From positions 992,001 to 1,056,000 of the forward strand of contig CP160630.1 in NCBI GenBank assembly GCA_038993745.2: DNA of 64,000 nucleotides, given 5' to 3'. Positions 23,498 to 33,449 of this stretch are shown one piece after another. The notes under the pieces are model-generated. The model did not search any database and was not told the origin of the DNA. It saw only the letters and a program-made list of their open reading frames with translations. The stretch's first letter is position 1; every line of letters starts with the position of its first letter. The position numbers and the translations under genes are program-made. This stretch comes from Aliivibrio fischeri. Lineage in GTDB: Bacteria; Pseudomonadota; Gammaproteobacteria; Enterobacterales; Vibrionaceae.

Positions 23498-24108
23498 CAA
23501 CATCAAGACCCAGTTTACAAACGCTTGGTTCTACCGTATGGGCAAGCGAACAAGTGGTTTCTTATCTTAAGACCAAGCTTGAAGGTGGAAAGAACGACGT
23601 AGACAAAGTTCAAAGTGTTGAACGTCATATCGGAAAGTTCGATAAACCAGAAGAAGTAAAGCGTTGGATGGGAAATCGTGATGGTGGTATTCGTGTTGCG
23701 GCTGTTCGTATTCCAAAGATGGAGAACATCGGCTCAGAACTCATCGGAACCATTAACTTTGCAGCCTATGTGTTCATGACCGACATGTGGGGATATTCAA
23801 AAGACGTGCGTGCTGAAGTCGTCACGGCCAAAGTAGCTCAAGCAATCATGAGCCGAGGATGGCACAAAACCTACAACGCAAAATCAACGGCGTTAGATGT
23901 AAGAGCCGATAATTTATATAGCGGAAAAATTGATGAATTAGGCGTATCTATTTGGGTGGTGACATGGACACAAGATTGGCGTCTCGATGTAGAGATTAAT
24001 CTTGATGATCTAGACCCATTCCTAACGTTTGATTTTAAAGCCCCAATTGCTGATGGTGCACCAGTGCTAGAAGCAGAGATTCAATTACCACAGGATCCAC
24101 AACCATGA
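23494..24108 (+). CDS. Mu gp37-like protein (DUF1834 type)
   Basis: 204 residues from ATG 23494, overlapping the previous stop by 4 bases with AAGGAAG upstream. Features: RHIGKFDKPEEVKRWMGNRDGGIRVAAVRI and WVVTWTQDWRL, as in Mu gp37/gp68-family proteins of the neck or tail terminator region. Confidence 0.82.
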   Translation: MTTSRPSLQTLGSTVWASEQVVSYLKTKLEGGKNDVDKVQSVERHIGKFDKPEEVKRWMGNRDGGIRVAAVRIPKMENIGSELIGTINFAAYVFMTDMWGYSKDVRAEVVTAKVAQAIMSRGWHKTYNAKSTALDVRADNLYSGKIDELGVSIWVVTWTQDWRLDVEINLDDLDPFLTFDFKAPIADGAPVLEAEIQLPQDPQP

Positions 24109-24314
24109 TGATTACTGTAAAACCTAAAAAAGAAGACGTTCTTGTTCGTAAGCCTGACGGAACGCACCTAGACAAAAAAGGCGAAAAAGTAAAGCGCACT
24201 GCTTTTTGGGTTCGACGCATCAATGATGGTGATGTTATCCGCGTTGAAGCCGAAGAGCACAAAGCCAAAGAAGCGAAAGCGAAGGCAAGCACTAAAGATA
24301 AAGGAGACAAATAA
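24105..24314 (+). CDS. Mu gp38-like protein (DUF2635)
   Basis: 69 residues: LVRKPDGTHLDKKGEKVKRTAFWVRRINDGDVI, the DUF2635 core, with a Lys/Ala-rich tail. Lies directly before the sheath gene as in Mu. Role unknown. Confidence 0.85.
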   Translation: MMITVKPKKEDVLVRKPDGTHLDKKGEKVKRTAFWVRRINDGDVIRVEAEEHKAKEAKAKASTKDKGDK

Positions 24315-25792
24315 TGTCACTAGGTTCTATCCCCAATGATATTCGCGTTCCTCTGGTTTATATTGATATTGATAACAGCCAGGCACTAAGCGGAACGCCA
24401 GCGCAAGCACAAAAGATTTTGGTGATTGGTCAGCAATTATCAGGCGCAGCAGCAACGCCGTTAACCCTAGAGCGCATTACAACGAGCGAAAGCCGTTGGG
24501 ACGAGCTATATGGAAAAGGCTCAATGATGGCTCTTATGCTTAAAAAGCTGCGTAAGGCTAACTTCTCTACCGATGTTTACGCTCTTGGTGTTGCTGATTT
24601 AACCGCAGGAACGCAAGCAAAAGCAGAGTTAACTATTACGGCATCCAATGCAAAAGCAGGTGTGATCGCTTTATTAGTGGCTGGTCAATCGGTTCAAGTA
24701 GCAGTTAAAGACGATAACACCGCTGCTGAAATTGCTACTGCTGTTATCGCAAAGGTCACTGAGCTAACAAACCTTCCTGTTTCAGTTGCACTAAAATCAG
24801 GTGAAACAGAAGTCGTTGAGTTTACTTGTAAGCACAAAGGCTTAACGGGTAATGACTTAGATATTCGCTATAACTACTACGATGGTGAAGTGCTTCCTCA
24901 AGGTGTCACACTGGTTAAAACGGCATTTACAGGTGGTGCAGGCACACCAGATATGGCGTCCATTGTTGCCGCTATTCCTGATGAATGGTACAACCACGTG
25001 GTCAACCCATACAACGACACTCAAAGCATGAACGACTTGCGAGATGAATTAGTCGAGCGTTGGGGTCCACTTAAAATGATTGAAGGTATTGCCTATACCG
25101 CTTTTCGTGGCACGTTTGCTGAATCGGGATCTTACGGCCAAGCACGTAATGATTTCTTATTTAGCTGTATGGGAACCAATGCCGCACCTAACCCAACATG
25201 GGAATGGGCAGCCAGTTATGCAGGTGTTGCCTCATACAACTTAGCGATTGACCCTGCGCGTCCGCTGCAAACGTTAATTTTGCCAAGTTTATTACCACCG
25301 CAAAAAGAAGTGGTTTGGGATTTAACCGAGCGCAACCTTCTACTTAAAGATGGCATTGCAACGTATACCGTCACACCGGGTGGACAAGTCGCCATTGAGC
25401 GTGAAATCTCAATGTACCGTGAAAACATTTACGGTGACCCAGACCCAAGCTATTTAGATATTACTACGCCTGCAACATTGGGCTACTTACGTTACTCGAT
25501 GCGTACCATGGTAACCAACCGTTACCCACGCCATAAGTTAGCTAATGATGATGTTCTGCCACAGTTAGACCCTGCTCAACCCGTGGTAACACCAAAGCTA
25601 ATGCGTTTAGCTATTTTAGACCTAGCTCAACAATGGGTAACGCAAGGTCTGATTGAAGATTACGATCTCTTTGCGGAAACCTTAGAAGTGTATCGTGATG
25701 CGAATGATAAGAACCGCTTGAACTGCGTAGCGCATCCAGACATCGTGAATCAGTTACGAATCTTTGCAGCACTGTTTCAATTTAAACTTTAG
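24314..25792 (+). CDS. Contractile tail sheath protein (Mu L)
   Basis: 492 residues (Mu gpL 495). Starts SIPNDIRVPLVYIDIDNSQAL, contains an inserted domain (residues ~95-205) and a conserved C-terminus from PQKEVVWDLTERNLLLKDGIATY through RLNCVAHPDIVNQLRIFAALFQF. The sheath drives injection by contraction. Overlaps the previous stop by one base. Confidence 0.95.
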   Translation: MSLGSIPNDIRVPLVYIDIDNSQALSGTPAQAQKILVIGQQLSGAAATPLTLERITTSESRWDELYGKGSMMALMLKKLRKANFSTDVYALGVADLTAGTQAKAELTITASNAKAGVIALLVAGQSVQVAVKDDNTAAEIATAVIAKVTELTNLPVSVALKSGETEVVEFTCKHKGLTGNDLDIRYNYYDGEVLPQGVTLVKTAFTGGAGTPDMASIVAAIPDEWYNHVVNPYNDTQSMNDLRDELVERWGPLKMIEGIAYTAFRGTFAESGSYGQARNDFLFSCMGTNAAPNPTWEWAASYAGVASYNLAIDPARPLQTLILPSLLPPQKEVVWDLTERNLLLKDGIATYTVTPGGQVAIEREISMYRENIYGDPDPSYLDITTPATLGYLRYSMRTMVTNRYPRHKLANDDVLPQLDPAQPVVTPKLMRLAILDLAQQWVTQGLIEDYDLFAETLEVYRDANDKNRLNCVAHPDIVNQLRIFAALFQFKL

Positions 25793-25805
25793 GAAGGAAT
25801 AAATT

Positions 25806-26159
25806 ATGGGAGCGATTCTTGGCGAAGTGGTTGTTCGTGCTAACGGCAAGCAATTCAAAACGAAGAAAGGTTCACAACTTAACCCAGGTGGTTACACGCG
25901 AACCCCACATGTTGGCCCTGGTCGTGTATGGGGTCAATCAAAAGAGTACACAGTACCAACCATTACGATGGTGATTGCGGCGGATGAAGATGTCGATGTA
26001 CTTGAAATTAATGCGATCGAATTTGCTACGTTAACGTGGGAAGGCGATAACGGCGTTGATTACATGATGACAGACGCAGCACCACAAGGACCAGCCACAT
26101 TGTCCGACTCAGGTGACATCAATGTCGTATTCCAAGGTAATAAAGTGAGTAAAACCTAA
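25806..26159 (+). CDS. Tail tube protein (Mu M)
   Basis: 117 residues (Mu gpM 118): ILGEVVVRANGKQFKTKKGS, GGYTRTPHVGPGRVWGQSKEY and VDVLEINAIEFATLTWEGDNG. Hcp-like tube fold expected. AGGAAGGAAT precedes the start. Confidence 0.92.
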   Translation: MGAILGEVVVRANGKQFKTKKGSQLNPGGYTRTPHVGPGRVWGQSKEYTVPTITMVIAADEDVDVLEINAIEFATLTWEGDNGVDYMMTDAAPQGPATLSDSGDINVVFQGNKVSKT

Positions 26160-26515
26160 TGGCATTAATGACGTTTGAACTAAAAGACGGCTTCAAGGTG
26201 GGTGATGATATCCACACTGAAGTGGGGTTAAAAGAGCTAAGCAGTGGTGATTTGATTGATGCTCAAATGGCTGCCGAAAAGATCATTATTCATGATGGAA
26301 CACCAGTCGCTTATACCTCTGATGTGCTTTACGGATTAGAAATGCTTGTTCGCCAAATTGAATACATCGGTAATGTTCAAGGTCCATTTCAAATCAAAGA
26401 GCTTCGTAAGTTATCACCAGGTGACTTGAATGAAATTCAAAAGCAATCAAGCAACCTAGATAAATTATTAATGAAGGAGTTTGAACAGCGGGGGCGATCT
26501 AACGGCGCTTCCTGA
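26159..26515 (+). CDS. Tail assembly chaperone, short form (Mu gp41)
   Basis: 118 residues in the unshifted frame (TFELKDGFKVGDDIHTEVGL...). Located between tube and tape measure, the position of the gpG chaperone of long-tailed phages. The frame ends at TGA 26513-26515, soon after a run of five G. Starts on the last base of the tube stop. Confidence 0.88.
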   Translation: MALMTFELKDGFKVGDDIHTEVGLKELSSGDLIDAQMAAEKIIIHDGTPVAYTSDVLYGLEMLVRQIEYIGNVQGPFQIKELRKLSPGDLNEIQKQSSNLDKLLMKEFEQRGRSNGAS

Positions 26516-26639
26516 TATTTGCCAAAATCTGCTGCTCGCCATGAGTGGCAGATTTCCAGTAAGTGCCTTATCTCCCCTTCCAATTCGTCGGTTATTGAAG
26601 TTGTATTATCAGCTTAAGGAACTAAAGAATGTCCAATAA
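26159..26639 (+). CDS. Tail assembly chaperone, long form made by predicted -2 frameshift
   Basis: At 26489-26497 the zero-frame codons are CGG GGG CGA. The GGG at 26492-26494 can slip back two bases onto GGG 26490-26492 with perfect pairing and continue GGC GAT CTA. That frame stays open for 48 codons (GDLTALPDICQNLLLAMSGR...LKELKNVQ) to TAA 26637-26639, and the tape measure ATG (26629) overlaps its end. The site is almost the GGGGGGCGA heard of for the -2 shift in Mu. Total length is about 160 residues. Confidence 0.8.
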
Positions 26640-28349
26640 ACTAGTTACCGATATTGTTCTTAATCTCGCTGGTAACCTTTCTCAAAAAGCAAAACAATAC
26701 GGCGCGAACATGTCGGAGTTCGCAAAGAAAAACGAACGCGCCATGAGTCTTGTCAAAAAATCATCCGAAGCCGCAGGTCGTGGTATTGACTCATTAGGTA
26801 ATCGTTATATGGGTCTTGCTAGTACGGTTGTTGCAGGAACGGCAGTCAAGAACGTTGCTGCATTTGAAGCACAAATTACTCGTATGGGTACTAACGCTAT
26901 GTTAAGCGCAGAGCAAGTCGATATGCTTACCGCTTCCATTCAAGAAATTTCAAATCAAAAAGATATTCGCATTGCAACCACAGATTTAACTTCTGGTGTT
27001 AATGAACTTTTAGGTAAGTCAGGTGATTTGGAGTTTGTAAATGACAACCTTGAAAACATGGGTTTGCTTATGCAGGCATTTGGTGTGGATGCTAAATCAA
27101 CAGGAGCGATCTTTTCTCAGTTTCGTGAGAAAGGGGTTAAATCTACATCTGAAGTAATGGACACTATTGATCAATTATACGGTCAGTTCGCTGTTGGTAG
27201 CGTTGGCGTAGAAGAATTAGCTGGCGTGTCAGAGCAATTATTCTCAATCTATCAAGGAAAAGGCCAAGATGCGATTATTCAAATGGGCGCATTGCTGCAA
27301 CTGTTTGCTAAAACAAAAGGAAGTGCAGATGAATCTGTAACAGCTATTGAAGCAGTATTTTCTGCATTCACTGATAAAAAGAATGTTGAATTTTTAGATC
27401 AAAAAGGTATTGAGGTATTCAAGAAAGGAACCAAAGAGCTAAGAGAGCCAGTTGAGTTATTAATGGAAATCTTAGATAAAGCTGAAAATGACCCAATGAA
27501 GTTGCGTGGAGTTTTTGATGGTACTGCCGTTAGTGGATTAGCTTCACTTTATTCAGAAGAAAACAAACAGCTATTAATTAAGATGACGTCAGGTACTGCC
27601 GAATTAGGCGCAACGCAAAAGGCAGCGGCTACTAACGCGGCCACGTTTAACAGTGCAATGGCATCAATGAATAACACCTTTAATAAAATAGCCAATGACA
27701 AGCTTGCTCAACCCATCCAAGACATTGCAGATGCGATAAACAGCGTAGACAGCGAAACCATTGATGATTGGCTTAAGTGGGGTGAAACCGCTGTCATCGC
27801 TATTGGTGGCATTATTGCAGCCAAAAAAGGAATGGACTTTGTAAATACCACTCGTGACTTTTTCGGCAAAGGTGGTAAAGGTGGCGGTTCAGGTGCCGGA
27901 GGTATGCAAGATTTAGGGGCAATGCCTGTTTATGTTGTGAACATGCCAGGTGGAGGTATGGGTGGTGATATTGTTACCACTGATTCAAACGGCAAAACAC
28001 CAAGGAATGAACGTTCAGGATTCAAAGGGGCCATTCAAAAAGGTTTAGTAAGTTTAGTTCAAGGTGGAACTGTAGCATATGCATCATCAATTGCTCCTGA
28101 ATTTAAATCTCCATTAATTTTAGACGAGCTAACACTGTCGATACTTCACAACTTCCTGAAAACTTTCCAGTATCAGCAGGGTTACTTGATGTGTTAGATG
28201 ATATCAAAGGATTCTTTGGAGGCTCATCATCGACGACTGGTGGTGCAAATATTGGTTTGGATATTAAAGTTTCTGATGATCGTATCCAAGTTACTCAATC
28301 TGCAAGTTCTCCAACCATTGCCATAAATCTTGATAATGGTCGAAATTAA
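26629..28349 (+). pseudogene. Tail tape measure protein, frameshifted near the C-terminus
   Basis: The gene determines tail length. The N-terminus (LVTDIVLNLAGNLSQKAKQYG) and TP901-type core are intact, with a Gly-rich linker (GKGGKGGGSGAGG). The frame derails after PLILDE near 28127 and ends at TAG 28195-28197. The adjacent frame continues with ANTVDTSQLPENFPVSAGLL and closes with SPTIAINLDNGRN at TAA 28347-28349, a typical tape-measure end. One A is probably missing (GA(A)GCT). Intact length would be about 573 residues versus 681 in Mu. Confidence 0.85.
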
Positions 28350-28360
28350 AGGAGCTTTAA

Positions 28361-29680
28361 ATGTCGTTTGAAACCCGTTTAATGGCCTCTATTCGTGGCA
28401 TTGAATTTAAACTTGAAGATGCAGACGGTAACTCTGGCCGTCGTGCAGTTCCTCATGCTTACCCAAAAAGAAACACAGGATGGACAGAAGACAACGGCGC
28501 AGTGCTTACCAATCAAACCATTACTGGAATTGTGGTTGGTGATAATTACGTTAAAGAATTAGTCGATATTCTTGCTGCATTAAATAAACCAGGGTCGTGT
28601 GAGTTAATCCACCCTTGGTTTGGGGTGCAGCAAGTTCAAGTGGGTAAAGTCAGCCATAAGCTTGTCAATAAAGAAGATGGTATTGCCACTTTTAGCTTTG
28701 AAGTGTTTGAAGCAGGGAAAGCATTATTCCCTGTTGCTGGTATTGATACGGTTCATGCAGTAAAAGCAGAATCAGCAGCCAGCCAAGAAGCCAGTAATAA
28801 AGAGTTTGAAAAGGAATGGAATAAAGACGCAGAGCAAGGCGCAGGCGATATGATTGATGCGTTCTTGGATGACTTGGAAGAGTTTACGCGAGGACTTCCT
28901 TCCCTTCCTTCTGAATTAAGAGAATGGACAGACCGATTAATTCGAGTAAAAGATTCTGTAGGAAAACTGCTTGCTTATCCTGGCGAATTAGCTCGTGAAG
29001 TAATGGGGTTATTAGAAGACATTAAAAGCGTGGTTAAGGATCCTATTCGTTCACTCGAAGTTTATGACCAAGTAAAAAACCGTTGGGATGGCGAACGAGC
29101 TGAGTTAGCTATTACGGGTGGTTTAACAAAAAACATTGTTACTGATGGCACTAACGCAAGCTCAGTACCAAACAGTGCAAACCCGATTACTCAAGCGAAT
29201 ATCATTCAAAACAGTGAAACTTTTAAAACACTAGTTCTTGAATCCGCTGTGGTATCTAAAGCATCCGCATTAGGCGACTCAATCATTATTCAAGATTTGT
29301 CCGCAAAAGTTGAAGTGATTACAGGTTTAACCGGTGCAGACAGTCAAGCCGTCCTTACTGGTCAGCAATTACGAAATATTGGTTATACGATAGCGGATGA
29401 ATTGGCAGAACGAGCAGCCATTGCGGTTGATGTTGGCAGTTCTTCAGTTTGGCGTCAGTTCAGAGTGCTACGTCAAGCTGTACTTAATGATACAAAAGAG
29501 CGTGCAGAGCTGTTGCCTCAACTTAGTATTTATACGCCTATTATAACGAACCCTGTTGCCTTGGTGGCTTGGAGAGAAACAGGCAATACCGAATTAAGAC
29601 AAAGCATAGTTCGTCGTAATGGAATTAAGAATCCATCATTTATTCAAGCGAATGAGCCTATCGAGGTAATTAATGGATAA
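28361..29680 (+). CDS. Mu N-like tail/DNA circularisation protein (gp43)
   Basis: 439 residues (Mu gpN 491). The DNA_circ_N-type N-terminus includes MASIRGIEFKLEDADGNSGRRAVPHAYPKR split over residues 8-37, and a coiled helical C-terminal half follows. Baseplate/tail-tip component in Mu. AAAGGAGC precedes ATG; overlaps the next gene by 8 bases. Confidence 0.88.
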   Translation: MSFETRLMASIRGIEFKLEDADGNSGRRAVPHAYPKRNTGWTEDNGAVLTNQTITGIVVGDNYVKELVDILAALNKPGSCELIHPWFGVQQVQVGKVSHKLVNKEDGIATFSFEVFEAGKALFPVAGIDTVHAVKAESAASQEASNKEFEKEWNKDAEQGAGDMIDAFLDDLEEFTRGLPSLPSELREWTDRLIRVKDSVGKLLAYPGELAREVMGLLEDIKSVVKDPIRSLEVYDQVKNRWDGERAELAITGGLTKNIVTDGTNASSVPNSANPITQANIIQNSETFKTLVLESAVVSKASALGDSIIIQDLSAKVEVITGLTGADSQAVLTGQQLRNIGYTIADELAERAAIAVDVGSSSVWRQFRVLRQAVLNDTKERAELLPQLSIYTPIITNPVALVAWRETGNTELRQSIVRRNGIKNPSFIQANEPIEVING

Positions 29681-30749
29681 GGTGTCTTTGAAAATCAATG
29701 GTGCGGTATATTCTGGATGGACTAATGTTCAAATCACAAGAGCGCTTGATGCTATGTCGGGAAGTTTTGAGTTAAGTCTAACTTGGGATTTAAAGAACGC
29801 CATTGATAAGCCAATTAATGAAGGCGATAGCTGCGTGGTTGAGTTAGGTACTGACCGAGTGATTACAGGCTTTATTGATGATTGGATCCCAAGCTATGAC
29901 GAATCTGAAGTCACCATCGCAGTAAGTGGCCGTGATAAAACGGGAGACTTGGTGGATTGCTCTGTGGTTGGTCACTCTCAGTTTCTTAATTTAACCTTAT
30001 CTCAAATCGCCATCGAAATATGCAAGCCCTTTAATATTAAAGTTGTGGTCGATGCAAATGTGGGTGAAGCGTTTAGTCGCGTTTCTGTAGAGCAAGGTGA
30101 AACATGTCACGAGCTGCTTACTCGCTTAGCAAAGCAACGTGGCATTATGCTAACCAGTGATGTTTACGGAAACTTAGTGCTGACTAAAGCAAGCAATGAA
30201 GTGCTACCAACTGCGCTTGTGTTAGGTGAAAACATCAAAGCAGCGCGTGGGCGATTCTCTCGACGTGATCGCTTTAGTAAGTTCATCGTTAAAGCGACGG
30301 GTTATGGTGGAGGTAATGAGTGGGACAGTACGGCAGTTACTTCAGTTGGTGGTCAAAAAGCTGAAATCACCGATAAACAGATTACTCGATACCGTCCTAA
30401 AATCATTATTAATGACGAAATATCAACAGCTGAAGGTGCGAGCAAGCGCGGACAGTGGGAACGTCAACGTAGCATTGGCGAGTCAAATACTTCTGAGATA
30501 ACCGTAACAGGTTGGAGAATGCAGGAAGGCGGTAAGCTTTGGGAAACCAATAAACTGGTTACGGTTAAAGATCCAATTCAAGGTCTTGATGGTAATTTAT
30601 TAATTAAGACGATCATGTTTAGTGAAGATGATTCTGGACGATTAACCGTGATAGGTGTTATTCCACGTGAAGCGATGGACATTCCTGTATCAATTGAAAA
30701 AGAAACACAAGTAGACGCTGGATGGTCTGGCGCAGTAATTGAACGTTAA
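29673..30749 (+). CDS. Baseplate hub protein (Mu P, gp44)
   Basis: 358 residues (Mu gpP 379). Contains MSGSFELSLTWDLKNAIDKPI, VISGRDKTGDLVDCS-like VAVSGRDKTGDLVDCSVV, and WRMQEGGKLWETNKLVTVKD, the gpD/gp27-type hub order. Forms the trimeric hub that carries the spike. Confidence 0.9.
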   Translation: MDKVSLKINGAVYSGWTNVQITRALDAMSGSFELSLTWDLKNAIDKPINEGDSCVVELGTDRVITGFIDDWIPSYDESEVTIAVSGRDKTGDLVDCSVVGHSQFLNLTLSQIAIEICKPFNIKVVVDANVGEAFSRVSVEQGETCHELLTRLAKQRGIMLTSDVYGNLVLTKASNEVLPTALVLGENIKAARGRFSRRDRFSKFIVKATGYGGGNEWDSTAVTSVGGQKAEITDKQITRYRPKIIINDEISTAEGASKRGQWERQRSIGESNTSEITVTGWRMQEGGKLWETNKLVTVKDPIQGLDGNLLIKTIMFSEDDSGRLTVIGVIPREAMDIPVSIEKETQVDAGWSGAVIER

Positions 30750-30757
30750 GGCTTATT

Positions 30758-31360
30758 ATGAACAATAGAATGATTGAAAAATTGTTGGCACCAATACGCC
30801 GTCGTTTAAGTTTAATGGTCGCACGAGGCATTGTAACGTTAGTTAATGATGGCACTAAACGACAAAACATTCAGGTTATCGGCTTTGCAGATGAAGTTGT
30901 CGATAATATGGAAAGGTTTCAGAACTACGGCCTAACCTCTGTACCACCAAAAAGCAGTGAAGTCGTTGCGGTGGCGACATCGGGATTGCGTTCTGGATTA
31001 GTTGCTGTTTCTGTAGAAGATAAAGAATGCAGACCTAAAAATCTGGAAGAGTTGGCCGTAATGCTTTACCATCTTGAAGGTCACGGCATCACTCTTTCCA
31101 AAGACGGTAAAATTCACATATCATCAACTGATGTTATTCTCGAAGCGTCAAACTCATTCACTATTATATCCCCAGAGACGTTAATTCAAGGCCCTCTGCA
31201 TGTTACTGGCGGCATATCAACTGATTTAGGTATGTTTGCAAATAGTGGAATTACTTCAAATGGGATTATTACTGGTTCTGATTTATCAGCAGGTAACTTT
31301 TCTTATCTTGGTCACTATCACAATGCAGGAGGGTCAAATACTTCACCACCGATTGGGTAG
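30758..31360 (+). CDS. Baseplate spike protein (Mu gp45)
   Basis: 200 residues (Mu gp45 197). An OB-fold N-domain (ARGIVTLVNDGTKRQNIQVIGFADEV) is followed by YHLEGHGITLSKDGKIHISS and a beta-helical C-tip ending GHYHNAGGSNTSPPIG; the HxH pattern fits the iron-binding apex of Mu gp45/P2 gpV spikes. It pierces the outer membrane. Confidence 0.92.
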   Translation: MNNRMIEKLLAPIRRRLSLMVARGIVTLVNDGTKRQNIQVIGFADEVVDNMERFQNYGLTSVPPKSSEVVAVATSGLRSGLVAVSVEDKECRPKNLEELAVMLYHLEGHGITLSKDGKIHISSTDVILEASNSFTIISPETLIQGPLHVTGGISTDLGMFANSGITSNGIITGSDLSAGNFSYLGHYHNAGGSNTSPPIG

Positions 31361-31367
31361 ATAGCAG

Positions 31368-31814
31368 ATGAGCGCACGCATCGTTTATGACAGCGCAGGT
31401 GTAATGATAGAGAGCGGAAGTGTTCAAGATGACTCACTTACCGCTCTTGTTTTTATCTCTATGTTTACCGATGCTAGAGCTGAAGATTCAGATGTATTAC
31501 CAGATAATTCTAACGACCGTCGCGGTTGGCCTGGCGATACATTTTATGACGAACCATGGGGCTCTCGCCTATGGCTTCTTTACCGCGAAAAACTCACCAC
31601 TGATGTTCGTAACCGTGCCGTTAAATACACTGAAGACTGTTTGTCTTGGATGCTTGTAGAGAGTGGTGATGGCGTTACTGCAAAATCAATTACAGTAACG
31701 GGTTCTATTCCTCAATATCAAGTTCTTGCCTTAACGGTGGTTATCACAAAACCAGATGATAGCGTCATTACACTGACTGTATCTAAACAATGGGATATTC
31801 AATATGCCTTATAG
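31368..31814 (+). CDS. Baseplate wedge protein (Mu gp46)
   Basis: 148 residues (Mu gp46 147): NDRRGWPGDTFYDEPWGSRLWLLYREKLT and KYTEDCLSWML, gpW/gp25-like wedge component. Overlaps the next gene by 11 bases. Confidence 0.9.
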   Translation: MSARIVYDSAGVMIESGSVQDDSLTALVFISMFTDARAEDSDVLPDNSNDRRGWPGDTFYDEPWGSRLWLLYREKLTTDVRNRAVKYTEDCLSWMLVESGDGVTAKSITVTGSIPQYQVLALTVVITKPDDSVITLTVSKQWDIQYAL

Positions 31815-32871
31815 TGTTCCTACTCTTAGACAGCTCATTGAAACGGGTTTAATTGATATTGAATCATCGTTAGATGAAGTGCTACCAAAGTTCGGAATTG
31901 AGCAAGCGCTTAATGTTTCTGTAAGCGGAAGTGTGCGTGATTTATACGACTACATTACCTTTGTTGTTCGACAAATTATTCCAACTACAGAGTCAGAAGA
32001 CCAAACGATTATTGATACCGCTCGTTATGAAGGTATTGTTCAAAAATTGGCAACTTATGCGGTTGGTCCTGTCACTTTAACTGGTAATACATCGGTTCCT
32101 ATTGGCACGAAATTAAGCCATCAAAACGGTCAAGTTTATACGGTTACTTTTGCTAATCCGCCATCAAGTGGAACGGTTGTTGTTACGGTTCAAGCCGATG
32201 AAGTTGGTGTTGATGGTAACTTGGTTTCAGGCGAAATATTAACCTTGGTTTCTGCGGTTCCTGGTATTCAAACAAATGGTATTTCAAACGGCATTATTGG
32301 TGGTGCAGAAGATGAGTCAATCGCCTCAGTTTTAGACCGATTATTGTTTAGAAAACGTAATCCGCCAATGGGTGGTGCTGTGTACGATTACGTTGCTTGG
32401 TGTCGTGAAGTTCCGGGCGTAAGTCGTGCATGGGCTGTAGACTTTTATCAAGGCGGTTCCACCGTTGGTTATGCGTTTGTTTTTGATGAAAGAGAGGATA
32501 TTTTACCAACCTATTCCGATTATGTAGCGATGAATAGTTACATATTTCGTCATCCTGACCCATCAACAGGATCTAACGTTGGTAGGCCAGCAGGAATTGA
32601 AGTAATAGCAATTCAATTAACGTTAAAAACTATCGATATTGATGTAATTATTTCTCCAGATACGCCCGATAATAGAACCGCTGTCGAGCGGAGTATTCGC
32701 TCTTTTACACAAACGTTAAGTCCAGGGCAAACTATGTATAAAAACAGTCTTGGAACCGCCATTGGTTCTACGCCTGGTATTGATAATTATACGATCGATT
32801 TAGCTGCTGATGTTCCTGCTCAAACTGAGGAATTAAACACAATAGGAGCCATCATATGGGGCACTCTATAG
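31804..32871 (+). CDS. Baseplate J-like protein (Mu gp47)
   Basis: 355 residues (Mu gp47 360): PTLRQLIETGLIDIES, YDYITFVVRQIIPTTESEDQ, VRQADEVGVDGNLVSGE-type linker and REVPGVSRAWAVDFYQGGSTVGY. Forms the baseplate wedge with gp46 and gp48. Confidence 0.93.
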   Translation: MPYSVPTLRQLIETGLIDIESSLDEVLPKFGIEQALNVSVSGSVRDLYDYITFVVRQIIPTTESEDQTIIDTARYEGIVQKLATYAVGPVTLTGNTSVPIGTKLSHQNGQVYTVTFANPPSSGTVVVTVQADEVGVDGNLVSGEILTLVSAVPGIQTNGISNGIIGGAEDESIASVLDRLLFRKRNPPMGGAVYDYVAWCREVPGVSRAWAVDFYQGGSTVGYAFVFDEREDILPTYSDYVAMNSYIFRHPDPSTGSNVGRPAGIEVIAIQLTLKTIDIDVIISPDTPDNRTAVERSIRSFTQTLSPGQTMYKNSLGTAIGSTPGIDNYTIDLAADVPAQTEELNTIGAIIWGTL

Positions 32872-33449
32872 CAGCATGGACAAGTGCGCTTCAACAGCAA
32901 ATGCCACGTGGTTTAGCTTGGCCTACGGATACGTCAGGAAACCTATATAAATATGTTTCTGGATACGCACCAAGACTGCAAAGAGTAGAAGAGAAAGCCA
33001 CGGGATTGCTTTCTGAAATGCGACCAGAAACCATGGTTGAATCACTCGAAGAATGGGAAGCATATTTAGGCCTTCCTGAGTGCTTTGTTCAGTATCGAAC
33101 GTTTGAAGATAGACGTAACGCAGTTATAGAAAAATACCATCGTAAAGGCGGCTTGCAAGCGTGGAACATTGAAGAACTGGCCGCTAAGTTAGGCTTTGAT
33201 ATTTCAGTTGATGAGGTGTATCCACATCATTGTCTACGTGATTGCACTTACCCACTTTATGAAGAGAGTTTAAGGCATGTAATTCAAATTACTGTATATG
33301 GAATTACTCAAACTTATTCGACGTGTTTGGATGATGTTTTAACACCAATAGCATCATCAAATAACGCCGCTATTCTTGAATGTACATTGAACAAATTCAA
33401 GTTAGCAGGCAAGTACTACAACTTTATTTATCCACAAGAGGACGCATAA
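32856..33449 (+). CDS. Mu gp48-like baseplate protein (DUF2313)
   Basis: 197 residues (Mu gp48 193): LQQQMPRGLAWPTDTSGNLYK, EMRPETMVESLEEWEAYLGLPEC, RRNAVIEKYHRKGGLQAW-like RRNAVIEKYHRKGG. P2 gpI-type protein linking wedge and fibres. Overlaps gp47 by 16 bases. Confidence 0.9.
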   Translation: MGHSIAAWTSALQQQMPRGLAWPTDTSGNLYKYVSGYAPRLQRVEEKATGLLSEMRPETMVESLEEWEAYLGLPECFVQYRTFEDRRNAVIEKYHRKGGLQAWNIEELAAKLGFDISVDEVYPHHCLRDCTYPLYEESLRHVIQITVYGITQTYSTCLDDVLTPIASSNNAAILECTLNKFKLAGKYYNFIYPQEDA

